Notes: generated by a model from the letters alone, not told the origin. A stretch of DNA of 64,000 nt from CAVSJJ01 sp963728395 (GCA_963728395.1 CAVSJJ010000005.1:62001-126000); one strand, 5' to 3'; counted from the stretch's first letter, positions 28,188 through 37,597 are shown. Numbers and translations: made by a program.

Positions 28188-29129
28188 ATGCGTCCGATGC
28201 TCGCGGTTCCTGCCGACACGGTCCCGGCCGGGCCGGCGTGGGTCCACGAGGTCAAGTGGGACGGAATGCGGCTGCTGGCGGACGTCACCGGCGGTCGGCT
28301 CACCCTCACCTCGCGAACCGGTCGCGACGTGACGGCGACCTTCCCCGAGCTCGGGCCGCTCGCCGGGGCCTACGACGACATGCTCCTCGACGGCGAGGTC
28401 GTCGCCCTCGACGGCGGCGTCCCGTCCTTCCATGCCCTCGCCGAGCGGATGCACGTCGCCGAGCGGCGCCGGGCGCAGCGGCTCGCCGCGACCCGGCCGG
28501 TGACGTTCATGGTCTTCGACCTCCTGCGGCTCTTCGGCTCCGACCTCACCGGGCAGCCGTGGACCGCCAGACGCGAGCTGCTCGACCGCCTCGAGCTCGC
28601 CGGGTCGCACTGGCAGGTGCCGCCGGTCTACGACGACGGTGAGGGGCTGTTCGAGGCCACCCTCGAGCGTGGGCTCGAGGGTGTCGTCAGCAAGAAGCGG
28701 TCCAGCCCGTATGCCGCCGGGCGCCGGTCGGCGGACTGGCGCAAGCTGCCGCATCGCACGACCGTCTCGGCCGTCGTCGGCGGGTGGCGCCCCGAGAAGG
28801 ACAGCACGTCACGGCTCGGCGCCCTCCTCGTCGGGCTCCCCGACGCCGAGGGCCGGTGGGTGTATGCCGGCCGGGTCGGCTCCGGACTCGCCGGCGGGGC
28901 CGGGGCGGCCGTGGCCCGCCGGCTGGCGCCGCTGCACCGGGCGGAGCCACCCTTCGTCGACGAGGTCCCGGCGGTCGATGCGGCCGGGGCCGTCTGGGTC
29001 GAGCCCGAGCTCGTCGTCGAGGTGCGCACGCTGGGACCGACGGCCGGCGGGCGGCTGCGCCAGCCGGCATACCTCGGGGTGCGCCACGACCTCACCCCCG
29101 CCGACCTCATCGAGGTCCACGATGGCTGA
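28188..29129 (+). CDS. ATP-dependent DNA ligase (LigD ligase module)
   Basis: Seals nicks during end joining. The 313 residues show motif I KWDGMR with adenylated Lys23, LLDGEVVALDG, TFMVFDLL, EGVVSKKRSSPY and a C-terminal OB fold. It lacks polymerase and nuclease domains, so it corresponds only to the ligase part of LigD. The ATG at 28188 is preceded at seven-base spacing by CAGGAT, a weak leaderless-type box. Its last eight bases overlap the polymerase gene, indicating coupled synthesis of the two halves. Confidence 0.93.
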   Translation: MRPMLAVPADTVPAGPAWVHEVKWDGMRLLADVTGGRLTLTSRTGRDVTATFPELGPLAGAYDDMLLDGEVVALDGGVPSFHALAERMHVAERRRAQRLAATRPVTFMVFDLLRLFGSDLTGQPWTARRELLDRLELAGSHWQVPPVYDDGEGLFEATLERGLEGVVSKKRSSPYAAGRRSADWRKLPHRTTVSAVVGGWRPEKDSTSRLGALLVGLPDAEGRWVYAGRVGSGLAGGAGAAVARRLAPLHRAEPPFVDEVPAVDAAGAVWVEPELVVEVRTLGPTAGGRLRQPAYLGVRHDLTPADLIEVHDG

Positions 29130-30000
29130 GCAGGGCGCGATCACCCGGGTCACCGTCGCGGGCCGGGCCCTTCGAGTGAGCAGCCTCGACAAGGTCATGT
29201 ATCCCGCGACCGAGACGACCAAGGGCGAGCTGCTCGACTACTACGTGCGCGTGCACGAGGCCCTGCTGCCGCGGCTCGCCGCCCGGCCGGTGACCCGGGT
29301 GCGCTGGCCGCACGGGGTCGAGGACACCAGCTTCTTCGAGAAGAACCTGCCCTCCGGTGCGCCGTCCTGGCTGCCGCGGGTCCGGGTCGAGGACGTGACC
29401 TACCCCCTCGTCGCGGACCTCGCCCACCTCGTCTACCTCGTCAACCTCAACTCGCTCGAGCTGCACGTCCCGCAGTGGACGCTCGACGACGACGGCGCGC
29501 CGCAGCCGCCGAACCGGCTCGTCATCGACCTCGACCCCGGGGCGCCCGCCGGACTGCGCGAGTGCGCCCGGGTCGCCCTTCTCGTCCGGGAGCGGCTCGG
29601 GGCGCTCGGGATGGAGCTGTCGCCGGTCACCTCGGGGAGCAAGGGGATGCAGCTGTATGCCGCCCTCGGTGGCGACCTCTCCTCCGACCAGGTGCGCGAC
29701 CTGGCCCAGCAGCTGGCCCAGGAGATGACCCAGCGTCATCCCGACCTCGTGGTGTGGAAGATGAGCAAGTCGCTGCGGCCCGGCAAGGTCTTCCTCGACT
29801 GGAGCCAGAACGTCGCGGCGAAGACGACGATCTGCCCGTATTCGCTGCGCGGGCGCGAGCTGCCGACCGTCGCGGCGCCCCGGACGTGGGGCGAGGTCGA
29901 GGCCGGACTCGAGGACCCGGACGCGCTGGGTCAGCTGATGTTCGACGAGGTCCTCGACCGCCTGGACCGGGACGGCGACCTCCTCGCCGACCTGCCCTGA
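29122..30000 (+). CDS. LigD-type polymerase (primase-like) protein
   Basis: Fills and processes ends in NHEJ, preferring ribonucleotides in characterised homologues. The 292 residues contain the AEP fold motifs: DLD at Asp136 and Asp138 in VIDLDPG, the SGSKGMQLY segment and DWSQNVAAKTTICPYSLRGR. The start overlaps the ligase stop by eight bases. Together with ku and the ligase this makes a complete minimal NHEJ set with polymerase and ligase on separate chains and no phosphoesterase domain in this window. Confidence 0.94.
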   Translation: MAEQGAITRVTVAGRALRVSSLDKVMYPATETTKGELLDYYVRVHEALLPRLAARPVTRVRWPHGVEDTSFFEKNLPSGAPSWLPRVRVEDVTYPLVADLAHLVYLVNLNSLELHVPQWTLDDDGAPQPPNRLVIDLDPGAPAGLRECARVALLVRERLGALGMELSPVTSGSKGMQLYAALGGDLSSDQVRDLAQQLAQEMTQRHPDLVVWKMSKSLRPGKVFLDWSQNVAAKTTICPYSLRGRELPTVAAPRTWGEVEAGLEDPDALGQLMFDEVLDRLDRDGDLLADLP

Positions 30001-30063
30001 CCAGCGCGTTCCCCCCTTTTCCGCCCGTTCCCCCTTCCCGTTTCCCGTCCCCCTTTCCCCCCT

Positions 30064-30150
30064 GCACGAACCTCTGCTAGCAGACTTTCGTGCAGAACGG
30101 GTATGTTGCAACACCCCCATTCGGCGGGAACCTCTGCTAGCAGAGGTTCC
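30064..30150. repeat. Palindromic repeat family C, two copies (C1, C2)
   Basis: C1 at 30064-30093 reads GCACGAACC-TCTGCTAGCAGA-...TTCGTGC with two mismatches; C2 at 30127-30150 is a perfect 24-bp palindrome centred on TCTGCTAGCAGA. Between them is a second dyad, GGGTATG-TTGCAA-CACCC. A third copy with a similar right flank lies at 44034-44063. The 332-bp gap between the polymerase gene and lsr2 holds these repeats and the lsr2 terminator, and no gene. Confidence 0.8.
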
Positions 30151-30245
30151 TGCAGGGGCGGGATTCGGGGGTGGGGACGGGATTCGGGGGGTGACGAGGC
30201 GTTCGCACCGAGGCGGGCAATGGGCATCGGCCGCGCGCACAATGC

Positions 30246-30287
30246 GTGATGGCGACGGAAACCCTCGTGGGGCTCCGCCGCCATCAC
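30246..30287 (-). terminator. Probable terminator of lsr2
   Basis: A 14-bp stem with one mismatch (30246-30259 and 30274-30287) around a loop that can pair further through CCC/GGG, 45 bp after the lsr2 stop. Confidence 0.6.
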
Positions 30288-30332
30288 CTGCGAAACTGCC
30301 GTCGCCGCCCGAACCGGCGAGGACGTCTCGGG

Positions 30333-30668
30333 TCAGCCGTGCGCCTTGTCGTATGCCTCTTGGACCTCGGAAGAGATGCGGCCCCGGTCACTGACCGTGT
30401 AGCCGTTCTTCCGGGCCCATTCCCGAATGTCGGAGAGGTTCCGACGCTTGCCCCCACCGGAGCGGGCGGCGGTGCGGCCGGTCGATCGCCGGCCGCCGGA
30501 GCGGCGCGCGTGCCCGAGCCACGGGGCCAGGCTGTCACGCAGCTTGGCTGCGTTGCTGCTGGAGAGGTCTATCTCGTAGGTCACCCCGTCGAGACCGAAG
30601 GTGACGGTCTCGTCGGCGGGCTTCCCGTCGACGTCATCGACCAGCAGCACGGAAACGCGCTGAGCCAT
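30333..30668 (-). CDS. lsr2: Lsr2 nucleoid-associated protein (xenogeneic silencer)
   Basis: Small dimeric protein that bridges AT-rich DNA and silences foreign genes, the actinobacterial counterpart of H-NS. The 111 residues comprise an N-terminal oligomerisation domain (about 1-58), a Gly/Arg/Ser-rich linker and a C-terminal DNA-binding domain with the AT-hook-like RGR at 95-97. I prefer the ATG at 30668 (MAQRV) to the ATG two codons earlier: AAAGGA is eight bases from the former and only about two from the latter. In Mycobacterium lsr2 also lies between clpC1 and lysS. Confidence 0.96.
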   Translation of the reverse strand: MAQRVSVLLVDDVDGKPADETVTFGLDGVTYEIDLSSSNAAKLRDSLAPWLGHARRSGGRRSTGRTAARSGGGKRRNLSDIREWARKNGYTVSDRGRISSEVQEAYDKAHG

Positions 30669-30743
30669 GGACATTGTCCTTTCGAATGTCGGGTCGTGCG
30701 GTAGGTAAAAGATACCAACCCGACGTTCGACGTCAATTTGACC

Positions 30744-30965
30744 CTAGGCAATCGGCGGCGTGTTGTCCGGTTCTTCTTTAGTGGGCACCTCGGAATCGGT
30801 GTCGGCGGCGACCGACCGGCGGTCCTGCTCGGCCTCCCATTGGGCTTGGGCGACGCGTTCGCGGTGGTCGCCCTGGAGAATCGCCTTCATGAGGAAGTAG
30901 AAGATCGTCGCGACGGCGATCGTCGGCAGGATCGCGGTGAGATAGGGCCAGATCGAGTCCCACAT
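30744..30965 (-). CDS. Small single-pass membrane protein downstream of lysS
   Basis: A 73-residue protein with one N-terminal transmembrane helix (about 8-28, YLTAILPTIAVATIFYFLMKAIL) followed by a charged cytosolic tail rich in Glu, Asp and Gln. It starts five bases after the lysS stop, so it is translated with lysS. Similar short membrane proteins sit between lysS and lsr2 in related genomes as far as I recall; no function is known. Base use and coupling make it a credible gene despite its size. Confidence 0.7.
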   Translation of the reverse strand: MWDSIWPYLTAILPTIAVATIFYFLMKAILQGDHRERVAQAQWEAEQDRRSVAADTDSEVPTKEEPDNTPPIA

Positions 30966-30970
30966 GGGTG

Positions 30971-32503
30971 TCAGGCCTCCGGCTTGAGGTGCGGAAAGAG
31001 GATCGTCTCGCGGATCGAGGCGTCGGTGAAGAGCATGACGAGTCGGTCGACGCCGAGGCCGAGCCCGCCCATCGGCGGCGCGCCGTACTCCAGGGCCCGC
31101 AGGAAGTCCTCGTCCAGCTGCATCGCCTCGGGGTCGCCGCCGGCCGCCCTGATCGACTGGGCCGTCAGCACCTCGCGCTGGATGACCGGGTCGACGAGCT
31201 CGGAGAACCCGGTGCCGCGCTCGACACCCGCGATGAGGAGGTCCCACGCCTCGATGAGGCCGGGAACCGAGCGGTGCGGGCGGGCGAGCGGCTGCGCGAC
31301 GGCGGGGTAGTCGCACAGGAAGGTCGGCTGGAGCAGGGTCGGCTCGACGAGCTCGGACAACAGCTCGAGGAACACCTTGTCCTTCGCCCAGGCCGGGTCG
31401 ACCGGGACGTCGTGGGCCGCGGCATACCGGCGCAGCGTCTCGACGCCGGTCTCGAGGGTCACCCGCTCACCGAGCACCTCGCTCACCGCGTCGTACACCG
31501 GCAGCCAGCGCCACTCGGCGTCGAGGTCGACCACTCCCATCGGCGTGGGCACCTGCCGCGAGCCGAGGGCGTCGGCGACCCCGAGGTAGAGGTCACGGAT
31601 GAGGGCGCCGATCGTGTGCTGGTCGCCCCAGGCCTGGTAGGCCTCGAGCATCGTGAACTCCGGGCTGTGGGTGGCGTCGACGCCCTCGTTGCGGAAGATC
31701 CGGCCCATCTCGTAGACCCGGTCGACCCCGCCCACGACCGCCTTCTTCAGGCTCAGCTCCAACGCGATCCGCAGGGTCATCTCCTGGTCGAAGGCGTTGA
31801 GGTGGGTCCGGAACGGCCGGGCGGCCGCGCCCCCGTGGATGAGCTGCAGGACGGGGGTCTCGACCTCGACGTAGCCCTGCTCGTCGAGCACCCGGCGGAT
31901 CGCCGACAGCGCGCTCGCCTTGGTGCGCACCATGTCGCGCGCCTCCTGGCGGACGATGAGGTCGGCGTAGCGCTGGCGGACCCGGCTCTCCTCGGACAGC
32001 TCCTTGTGCAGCACGGGCATCGGGCGCAGCGCCTTGGAGGCCATCTCCCACGAGGTCGCCATGACCGACAGTTCCCCGCGCCGGCTGCTGATGACCCGGC
32101 CCCGAACGAGGACGTGGTCGCCGAGGTCCACCTCGCTCTTCCACCGGGCGAGGGCGTCCTCGCCCACCTCGGCGAGGCTGAGCATGACCTGCAGCCGGGT
32201 GCCGATCCCTTCCTGGAGGGTGGCGAAGGCGAGCTTGCCGGTCGTGCGGATGAACACGACCCGACCGGCGACGGCGACGACGTCGTCGGTCTCCTCGCCC
32301 GCCGTGAGGTGCCCCCAGTGGGTGCGGACCTCGGCCAGGCCGTGGGTGCGCTCGACGTGCACGGGGTATGCCGCGCGGCCGTTCGCGATGATCGCATCCC
32401 GCTTCGCCCGCCGCACCCGCATCTGCTCGGGGAGGTCGGGCTCGGGCAGGCCGGTCGCAGCGTCGGATGGGGCGGCGGTCGGCTCGGTCACGCGCTCGGT
32501 CAC
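30971..32503 (-). CDS. lysS: Lysyl-tRNA synthetase, class II
   Basis: Charges tRNA-Lys. The 510 residues have an N-terminal anticodon-binding OB fold (VAVAGRVVFIRTTGKLAFATLQ) and the class II catalytic core with motif 2 (RIFRNEG, then HSPEFTMLEAYQAW) and motif 3 (GLGLGVDRLVMLF). The GTG at 32503 is selected because TACCCT ends seven bases upstream; a second in-frame GTG four codons later is the alternative. It is followed by a small membrane protein gene and lsr2. Confidence 0.96.
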   Translation of the reverse strand: MTERVTEPTAAPSDAATGLPEPDLPEQMRVRRAKRDAIIANGRAAYPVHVERTHGLAEVRTHWGHLTAGEETDDVVAVAGRVVFIRTTGKLAFATLQEGIGTRLQVMLSLAEVGEDALARWKSEVDLGDHVLVRGRVISSRRGELSVMATSWEMASKALRPMPVLHKELSEESRVRQRYADLIVRQEARDMVRTKASALSAIRRVLDEQGYVEVETPVLQLIHGGAAARPFRTHLNAFDQEMTLRIALELSLKKAVVGGVDRVYEMGRIFRNEGVDATHSPEFTMLEAYQAWGDQHTIGALIRDLYLGVADALGSRQVPTPMGVVDLDAEWRWLPVYDAVSEVLGERVTLETGVETLRRYAAAHDVPVDPAWAKDKVFLELLSELVEPTLLQPTFLCDYPAVAQPLARPHRSVPGLIEAWDLLIAGVERGTGFSELVDPVIQREVLTAQSIRAAGGDPEAMQLDEDFLRALEYGAPPMGGLGLGVDRLVMLFTDASIRETILFPHLKPEA

Positions 32504-32632
32504 GCGCTCCAGGGTACGAGGCGCGCCGTGGCGTCGGTCCCGGTGTCCGTCGGCGCAGCCTCGCGGGAGCGCTGCCTTGCTGGAAGGATGGGCCCTTCGT
32601 CGGGATTGTGGGATACCGGGAGGAGACACGGG

Positions 32633-34867
32633 ATGCACCGACGCAGGACGGGCCGGTTCGCCCTGGTGGTTGCCGCGACGGTCGTGGCCGTCGTCGCAGC
32701 GACCGGTGCCGCGGCCGCCACGACGCCGTCGTCCGCGACGGCGCGGTATGCCGCAGCGGCCGGCCAGCGGGCCGGCGTGCCCGGTGCCATCCCAAGCACC
32801 GGTCTCCAGGTCTCGGGGATCCCGCTGGCACATACGAGCCGGGGCACGGTCTTCGCCGAGGAGGGCACCTCCCGGGTCGCGATCCTCTCCGACGACGGCA
32901 ACGCCTCGGTCTCGGTGCCCGGCTTCGACCCCTCCCTCATCGACAGTGCCTACGGGTGCGGGTCGTCCTTCGTCGTCGACAACGGCGCCTTCGCGCCCGT
33001 CGCGCCGCAGGAGGCGGCCGGCGCGGCGGCCGGGATCTTCCAGTGGCGGGACGTCACGTCCGGCGCGACCACCTCCCGGGCGCCCGCATCCGGCCGGGAG
33101 ATGGCCGGCGCGACCCCGACTGGGTGGGCCGAGGTCGACCTGTCCTCCTACAACCTGATCGGGGTCAACGGGAGGGACCAGCGCGAGACGACCCTCGGCA
33201 AGGCGTTCCAGTGGGGCTACGGCTGCGACGAGACCGGCTATGCCACCGTCGAGCCAACCGCCACCGATCCGCCGAGCGGTGTCATCACGTACTGCACGTG
33301 GTCGGGTGGCTCGGGCAGCTGCACCGAGATCGCCGAGGACCCCAACGCCTACGAGATCCTCTCGGTATCCGGCACGACGGTGATCTACCAGACGCTCTCG
33401 TTCAACAACACGACCGGCGACTCGGAGTTCCAGGCCTGGCGGGTGACGAAGGGGGGCTCGCCGACCCTCGTCTACTCCTCGACCGACGGCGACATCAGCT
33501 CCGCCGTCGCCACCGGCGCGGGCACGGCATTCTTCCAGGAGGCCGGGCCGACGACCCCCGATCCGGGGATCGTCGGCTGGACTCCCACGGGCGGCAGCGC
33601 GACGACGTGGAAGGCGCCCGGCGACCTCGGGGAGGACAACCTCGGCCCGATCGTCGTCCTCGGCTCGAACGGCCCGCTGTTCGCCTCGGTCGGCTACGCC
33701 GCCGGCGGGATCGGCCGGCTCGGCAGCGGTGGGGTGAGCCCGGTCGGCCCCTGGTGGATGGAGGGCCAGCCGAGCTACACGCCGATGTCGCCGCGGCGGG
33801 TCCTCGACACGCGGGCCGGGGTCGGGGCGCCGAAACGGATCGTCCCGTCCGGTCAGACGCTGTCGCTCACCGTGAGCGGGACCGCCGGCATGCCGGCCGG
33901 TGGGGTGGCGGCGGTCGACCTCAACGTCACCGTCACCGGCGGGACGCGGGGCGGCTATCTCACGGTCTATCCGTCCGAGACCTCGAAGCCGACGGCGAGC
34001 AACCTCAACTACGGACCGGGCCAGACGATCGCCAACCACGTCATCACGAAGGTCGGCTCCGACGGGATCGTCGAGCTCTATGTCAGCGGGACGACGCACG
34101 TCATCGCGGACGTGTCGGGCTGGTATCCCGAGGGCTCGTCCTACGTCCCGCTGCGGCCCTACCGGATGCTCGACACCCGGACCGGTCGCGGGGGCGCGAA
34201 GGGCATCGTGCCGGCCGGTGGCACCCGCACCGTGACGGCGCTCAACGTCGGCGGTGTGCCTGGGGCGGGGGTCGACTCCGTCGTCGTCAACCTCACCGAC
34301 ACGGCCTCGACGCGGGGCGGCTACCTCACGGGATACCCCACCGGCACGAGCCGGCCCACGGTCTCCAACCTCAACTACCCCACGGGACGGACCGTCGCGG
34401 GGCTGGCCATCCTCAAGCTCGGCACCGGCGGCCGGGTCTCGATCTACACGAGCTCGAGCTCACACCTCATCGCGGACGTCGTCGGCTGGATCTCTACCGG
34501 CGGGGAGTACACCGGGCTCTCGCCGAAGCGGATCCGGGACACCCGGAACGGCATCGGTGGCAACGCGGCCATCCAACCGGCCGGCTCGATCCTGACCGTC
34601 AAGGTCACCGGCCAGGGTGGCGTCCCCGCGAGCGGGGTCAAGGCGGTCATGCTCAACGTGACCGTCACCGGGCCGACAAGCGGCGGCTACCTCACGCTGT
34701 TCCCCTCCGGCGTCCCGCGGCCGACCGCCTCGACCCTCAACTTCATGAAGTACCACACCGTGGCCAACTCGGCCGTGACGGCCGTGGGGGGCGACGGCTC
34801 GGTCCGGATCTACGTCTCCGCCTCGACCCACGTCGTCGTGGACGTCTCCGGCTGGTTCGCGCGCTAG
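32633..34867 (+). CDS. Secreted protein with three LDTR/SNLNY/DVxGW repeat domains
   Basis: A 744-residue exported protein. A signal peptide at 1-30 (basic start, then ALVVAATVVAVVAATGAAAA) is followed by a unique beta-rich region (about 50-380) of unknown function and three tandem domains of about 120 residues (about 382-500, 502-620, 625-744). Each repeat opens with R(V/M/I)xDTR, has a central S(N/T)LN(Y/F) and closes with (A/V)DV(S/V)GW. Such modules recur at the C-termini of secreted actinobacterial enzymes and are probably surface-binding. GGAGGAG precedes the ATG. No catalytic motif was found. Confidence 0.8.
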   Translation: MHRRRTGRFALVVAATVVAVVAATGAAAATTPSSATARYAAAAGQRAGVPGAIPSTGLQVSGIPLAHTSRGTVFAEEGTSRVAILSDDGNASVSVPGFDPSLIDSAYGCGSSFVVDNGAFAPVAPQEAAGAAAGIFQWRDVTSGATTSRAPASGREMAGATPTGWAEVDLSSYNLIGVNGRDQRETTLGKAFQWGYGCDETGYATVEPTATDPPSGVITYCTWSGGSGSCTEIAEDPNAYEILSVSGTTVIYQTLSFNNTTGDSEFQAWRVTKGGSPTLVYSSTDGDISSAVATGAGTAFFQEAGPTTPDPGIVGWTPTGGSATTWKAPGDLGEDNLGPIVVLGSNGPLFASVGYAAGGIGRLGSGGVSPVGPWWMEGQPSYTPMSPRRVLDTRAGVGAPKRIVPSGQTLSLTVSGTAGMPAGGVAAVDLNVTVTGGTRGGYLTVYPSETSKPTASNLNYGPGQTIANHVITKVGSDGIVELYVSGTTHVIADVSGWYPEGSSYVPLRPYRMLDTRTGRGGAKGIVPAGGTRTVTALNVGGVPGAGVDSVVVNLTDTASTRGGYLTGYPTGTSRPTVSNLNYPTGRTVAGLAILKLGTGGRVSIYTSSSSHLIADVVGWISTGGEYTGLSPKRIRDTRNGIGGNAAIQPAGSILTVKVTGQGGVPASGVKAVMLNVTVTGPTSGGYLTLFPSGVPRPTASTLNFMKYHTVANSAVTAVGGDGSVRIYVSASTHVVVDVSGWFAR

Positions 34868-35001
34868 CGCCGCACCCGACCACGCCCGACTCGGACGGCA
34901 TACGATGATATGAAAACATTGCCCCGGCGGAAGCAGGGGCACGGACGCGGCACGGGTCCCGGCCCCACGAGGATCCCGGCGTCGAGACACAAGGAGCAGC
35001 C

Positions 35002-36504
35002 ATGGGCACCCCGAACCGCATCACCCACCTCATCGCCGGACGTCCCTGGGAGGGCGCCGCCGAGCGGACCGGGCCGGTCTTCAACCCGGCCACGGGGGAG
35101 GAGAGCGGCGCGGTCGACCTCGCCGACGCCGCGCTCGTCGACGAGGTCGTGGTGCAGGCGAAGGCCGCCTGGCAGGCCGGTTGGAGGGACGTCTCGTTGA
35201 CCCAGCGGGTCCAGGTGCTCTTCCGGTTCCGGCAGCTGCTCGACGAGCGCAAGGAGGAGATCGCGGCCCTTATCACCGCGGAGCACGGCAAGGTCCTCTC
35301 CGACGCGGTCGGTGAGGTGACCCGGGGCCTCGAGGTCGCCGAGTTCGCCTGCGGCATACCGCATCTGCTCAAGGGCGGCTACACCGAGAACGCGTCGACG
35401 GCGGTCGACGTCTACTCCATCCGCCAGCCGCTGGGGGTCGTCGGGGTGATCTCCCCCTTCAACTTCCCGGCCATGGTCCCGCTGTGGTTCGTGCCCATCG
35501 CCATCGCGACCGGGAACGCCGTCGTCCTCAAGCCGAGCGAGAAGGACCCGAGCGCCGCCCTCGCCGTGGCCAGGTTGTGGACCGAGGCCGGCCTGCCCGA
35601 CGGCATCATGAACGTCGTCAACGGCGACAAGGAGGCAGTCGACGCCATCCTCACCCACCCGGACATCGCGTCCGTCTCGTTCGTCGGCTCCACCCCCATC
35701 GCGAAGTACGTCTACGAGACGGGCACCTCGCACGGCAAGCGGGTCCAGGCCCTCGGCGGCGCGAAGAACCACATGCTCGTCCTCCCCGACGCCGATCTCG
35801 ACCTCGCTGCCGACCAGGCCGTCAACGCCGGCTTCGGCTCGGCCGGCGAGCGGTGCATGGCGATTTCGGTCCTCGTCGCGGTCGACCCCATCGGCGACGA
35901 GCTCGTGCAGAAGATCACCGACCGGATGGGCAAGCTGATCACCGGTGACGGCACTCGCGGCTGCGATATGGGGCCGCTGGTGACCAGGCAGCACCGCGAC
36001 AAGGTCGCGTCCTACCTCGACGCCGGCACCGAGGAGGGCGCCACGCTCGTCGTCGACGGCCGCGGCGGCGAGTTCGACGGCGCCGAGGGTGGCTACTTCC
36101 TCGCCCCGACGCTCTTCGACCAGGTCACCCCCGAGATGAGCATCTATCGCGACGAGATCTTCGGCCCCGTCCTCTCGGTCGTCCGGGTGTCCTCCTACGA
36201 GGAGGGGATCCGGCTCATCAACGCCAACCCGTACGGCAACGGCACGGCGATCTTCACCAACGACGGGGGGGCCGCCCGCCGCTTCCAGAACGAGGTCGAG
36301 GTCGGGATGATCGGCGTCAACGTGCCGATCCCGGTGCCGATGTCCTACTTCTCCTTCGGCGGGTGGAAGAACAGCCTCTTCGGTGACACGCACGCCCACG
36401 GCATGGAGGGGGTCCACTTCTTCACCCGGGGCAAGGTCGTCACCTCTCGCTGGCTCGACCCGAGCCATGGCGGGCTCAACCTCGGCTTCCCCCAGAACGC
36501 CTGA
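35002..36504 (+). CDS. mmsA: Methylmalonate-semialdehyde dehydrogenase (CoA-acylating)
   Basis: Oxidises (methyl)malonate semialdehyde to propionyl-CoA or acetyl-CoA in valine and myo-inositol breakdown. The 500-residue aldehyde dehydrogenase has the MMSDH-type segments ISPFNFPAMVPLWF, the catalytic Cys in GSAGERCMA, and the CoA-family ending PMSYFSFGGWKNSLFGD. AAGGAG precedes the ATG. No other valine or inositol catabolic gene is adjacent, although the next gene is of an oxidoreductase family that includes inositol dehydrogenases. An AT-rich patch near 34898-34920 is the likely promoter. Confidence 0.94.
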   Translation: MGTPNRITHLIAGRPWEGAAERTGPVFNPATGEESGAVDLADAALVDEVVVQAKAAWQAGWRDVSLTQRVQVLFRFRQLLDERKEEIAALITAEHGKVLSDAVGEVTRGLEVAEFACGIPHLLKGGYTENASTAVDVYSIRQPLGVVGVISPFNFPAMVPLWFVPIAIATGNAVVLKPSEKDPSAALAVARLWTEAGLPDGIMNVVNGDKEAVDAILTHPDIASVSFVGSTPIAKYVYETGTSHGKRVQALGGAKNHMLVLPDADLDLAADQAVNAGFGSAGERCMAISVLVAVDPIGDELVQKITDRMGKLITGDGTRGCDMGPLVTRQHRDKVASYLDAGTEEGATLVVDGRGGEFDGAEGGYFLAPTLFDQVTPEMSIYRDEIFGPVLSVVRVSSYEEGIRLINANPYGNGTAIFTNDGGAARRFQNEVEVGMIGVNVPIPVPMSYFSFGGWKNSLFGDTHAHGMEGVHFFTRGKVVTSRWLDPSHGGLNLGFPQNA

Positions 36505-36583
36505 TCGCTCCGGCCGGACGGGCTGCCCGGTCGGATCACCGCACGCGATGCCACCGGGTGCCCGTCATCGGTAGGTTCGGAGG

Positions 36584-37597
36584 GTGCGCACCCTCCCGAC
36601 GCCCCGGACCCCCGATGCCATGGCCGCGCCCCCACTGCGGTGGGGGGTGCTCGGCACCGGCTGGATCGCCGAGAACTTCACCGACGCCCTCCATCGGCAC
36701 ACCCGCCAGCGGATGTATGCCGTGGGCTCGCGGTCGGTGGAGTCCGCCCGCCGGTTCGCGCAGGCGGCCGGGGCCGAGGCGGCATACGGGTCCTACGAGG
36801 AGCTCGTCGCCGACCCGGCGGTCGACGTCGTCTACGTCGCGACCCCGCACAACTATCACCTGCCCAACGCGCTGCTCGCGATCGCGGCCGGCAAGCACGT
36901 GCTCGTCGAGAAGCCGATCGCCCTGTCCGGCGAGGAGGTCCGCCGGCTGAGCGAGGCCGCGCGGGCGGCGGGCGTCTTCTGCATGGAGGCGCTGTGGAGC
37001 GTCTTCCTCCCTCGCTTCGACGTGGTGCGGCAGCTGCTCGACGACGGGGCGCTCGGACACCTCGACGCGATCATCGCCGACATGGGGCAGTTCTTCCCGC
37101 CGGGACACCGCAACTTGCGGGCCGATCTCGCCGGTGGTCCGCTGTGGGACCTCGGGCCCTACCCCATCGGTCTGGCCCTGTGGGCGATGGGGGCGCCCGG
37201 GCAGGTCCACGCGGTGGGCACCCCCGCCGACGCCGACGTCAACGGCCAGCTCGGGGTGACCCTGCGTACCGACTCGGGCACGCTCGCCACGCTGCATCTG
37301 AGCGTCCTCGGCGAGACGCCGAACGCCGGGGCCTTCGTCGGGTCCGAGGCCCTGCTCGAGCTGGCCCGGCCCTTCTATGTCCCCGGTCCGTTCACGGTGA
37401 CGACGCGCTCGGGCGAGGTGTTGACCCACGACGAACCCGCCATCGCCCACGAGGGGCTGCACCACCAGGCGGCCGAGGTCGCCCGGCTCGTTGCCGACGG
37501 GCGCACCGAGTCGCCGTTACGTCCGCTGGAGGACTCGATCCTCATGCTCGACACCTTCGACGAGGTCCGCCGCCAGGTCGGCATCCCGCTCCCCTGA
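36584..37597 (+). CDS. Gfo/Idh/MocA family oxidoreductase
   Basis: A 337-residue NAD(P)-dependent dehydrogenase. The Rossmann N-terminus reads WGVLGTGWIAENF, and the family signature VEKPIALSGEE follows at about 110-120; the C-terminal half is the usual substrate-binding alpha/beta domain. Substrates in this family are mostly sugars, sugar acids and inositols; the residues here do not settle which. The GTG at 36584 has TAGGTT ending six bases upstream, a leaderless-type start; an ATG 12 codons later is an alternative. It follows mmsA by 79 bp but probably has its own promoter. Confidence 0.88.
   Translation: MRTLPTPRTPDAMAAPPLRWGVLGTGWIAENFTDALHRHTRQRMYAVGSRSVESARRFAQAAGAEAAYGSYEELVADPAVDVVYVATPHNYHLPNALLAIAAGKHVLVEKPIALSGEEVRRLSEAARAAGVFCMEALWSVFLPRFDVVRQLLDDGALGHLDAIIADMGQFFPPGHRNLRADLAGGPLWDLGPYPIGLALWAMGAPGQVHAVGTPADADVNGQLGVTLRTDSGTLATLHLSVLGETPNAGAFVGSEALLELARPFYVPGPFTVTTRSGEVLTHDEPAIAHEGLHHQAAEVARLVADGRTESPLRPLEDSILMLDTFDEVRRQVGIPLP

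Noticed and set aside
34910..35200. Rightward 96-codon frame starting MKTLPRRKQGHG upstream of mmsA
   Set aside because: It overlaps the mmsA start in another frame, is Pro/Arg/Ser-rich without motifs, and its ATG lies in the AT-rich promoter patch.
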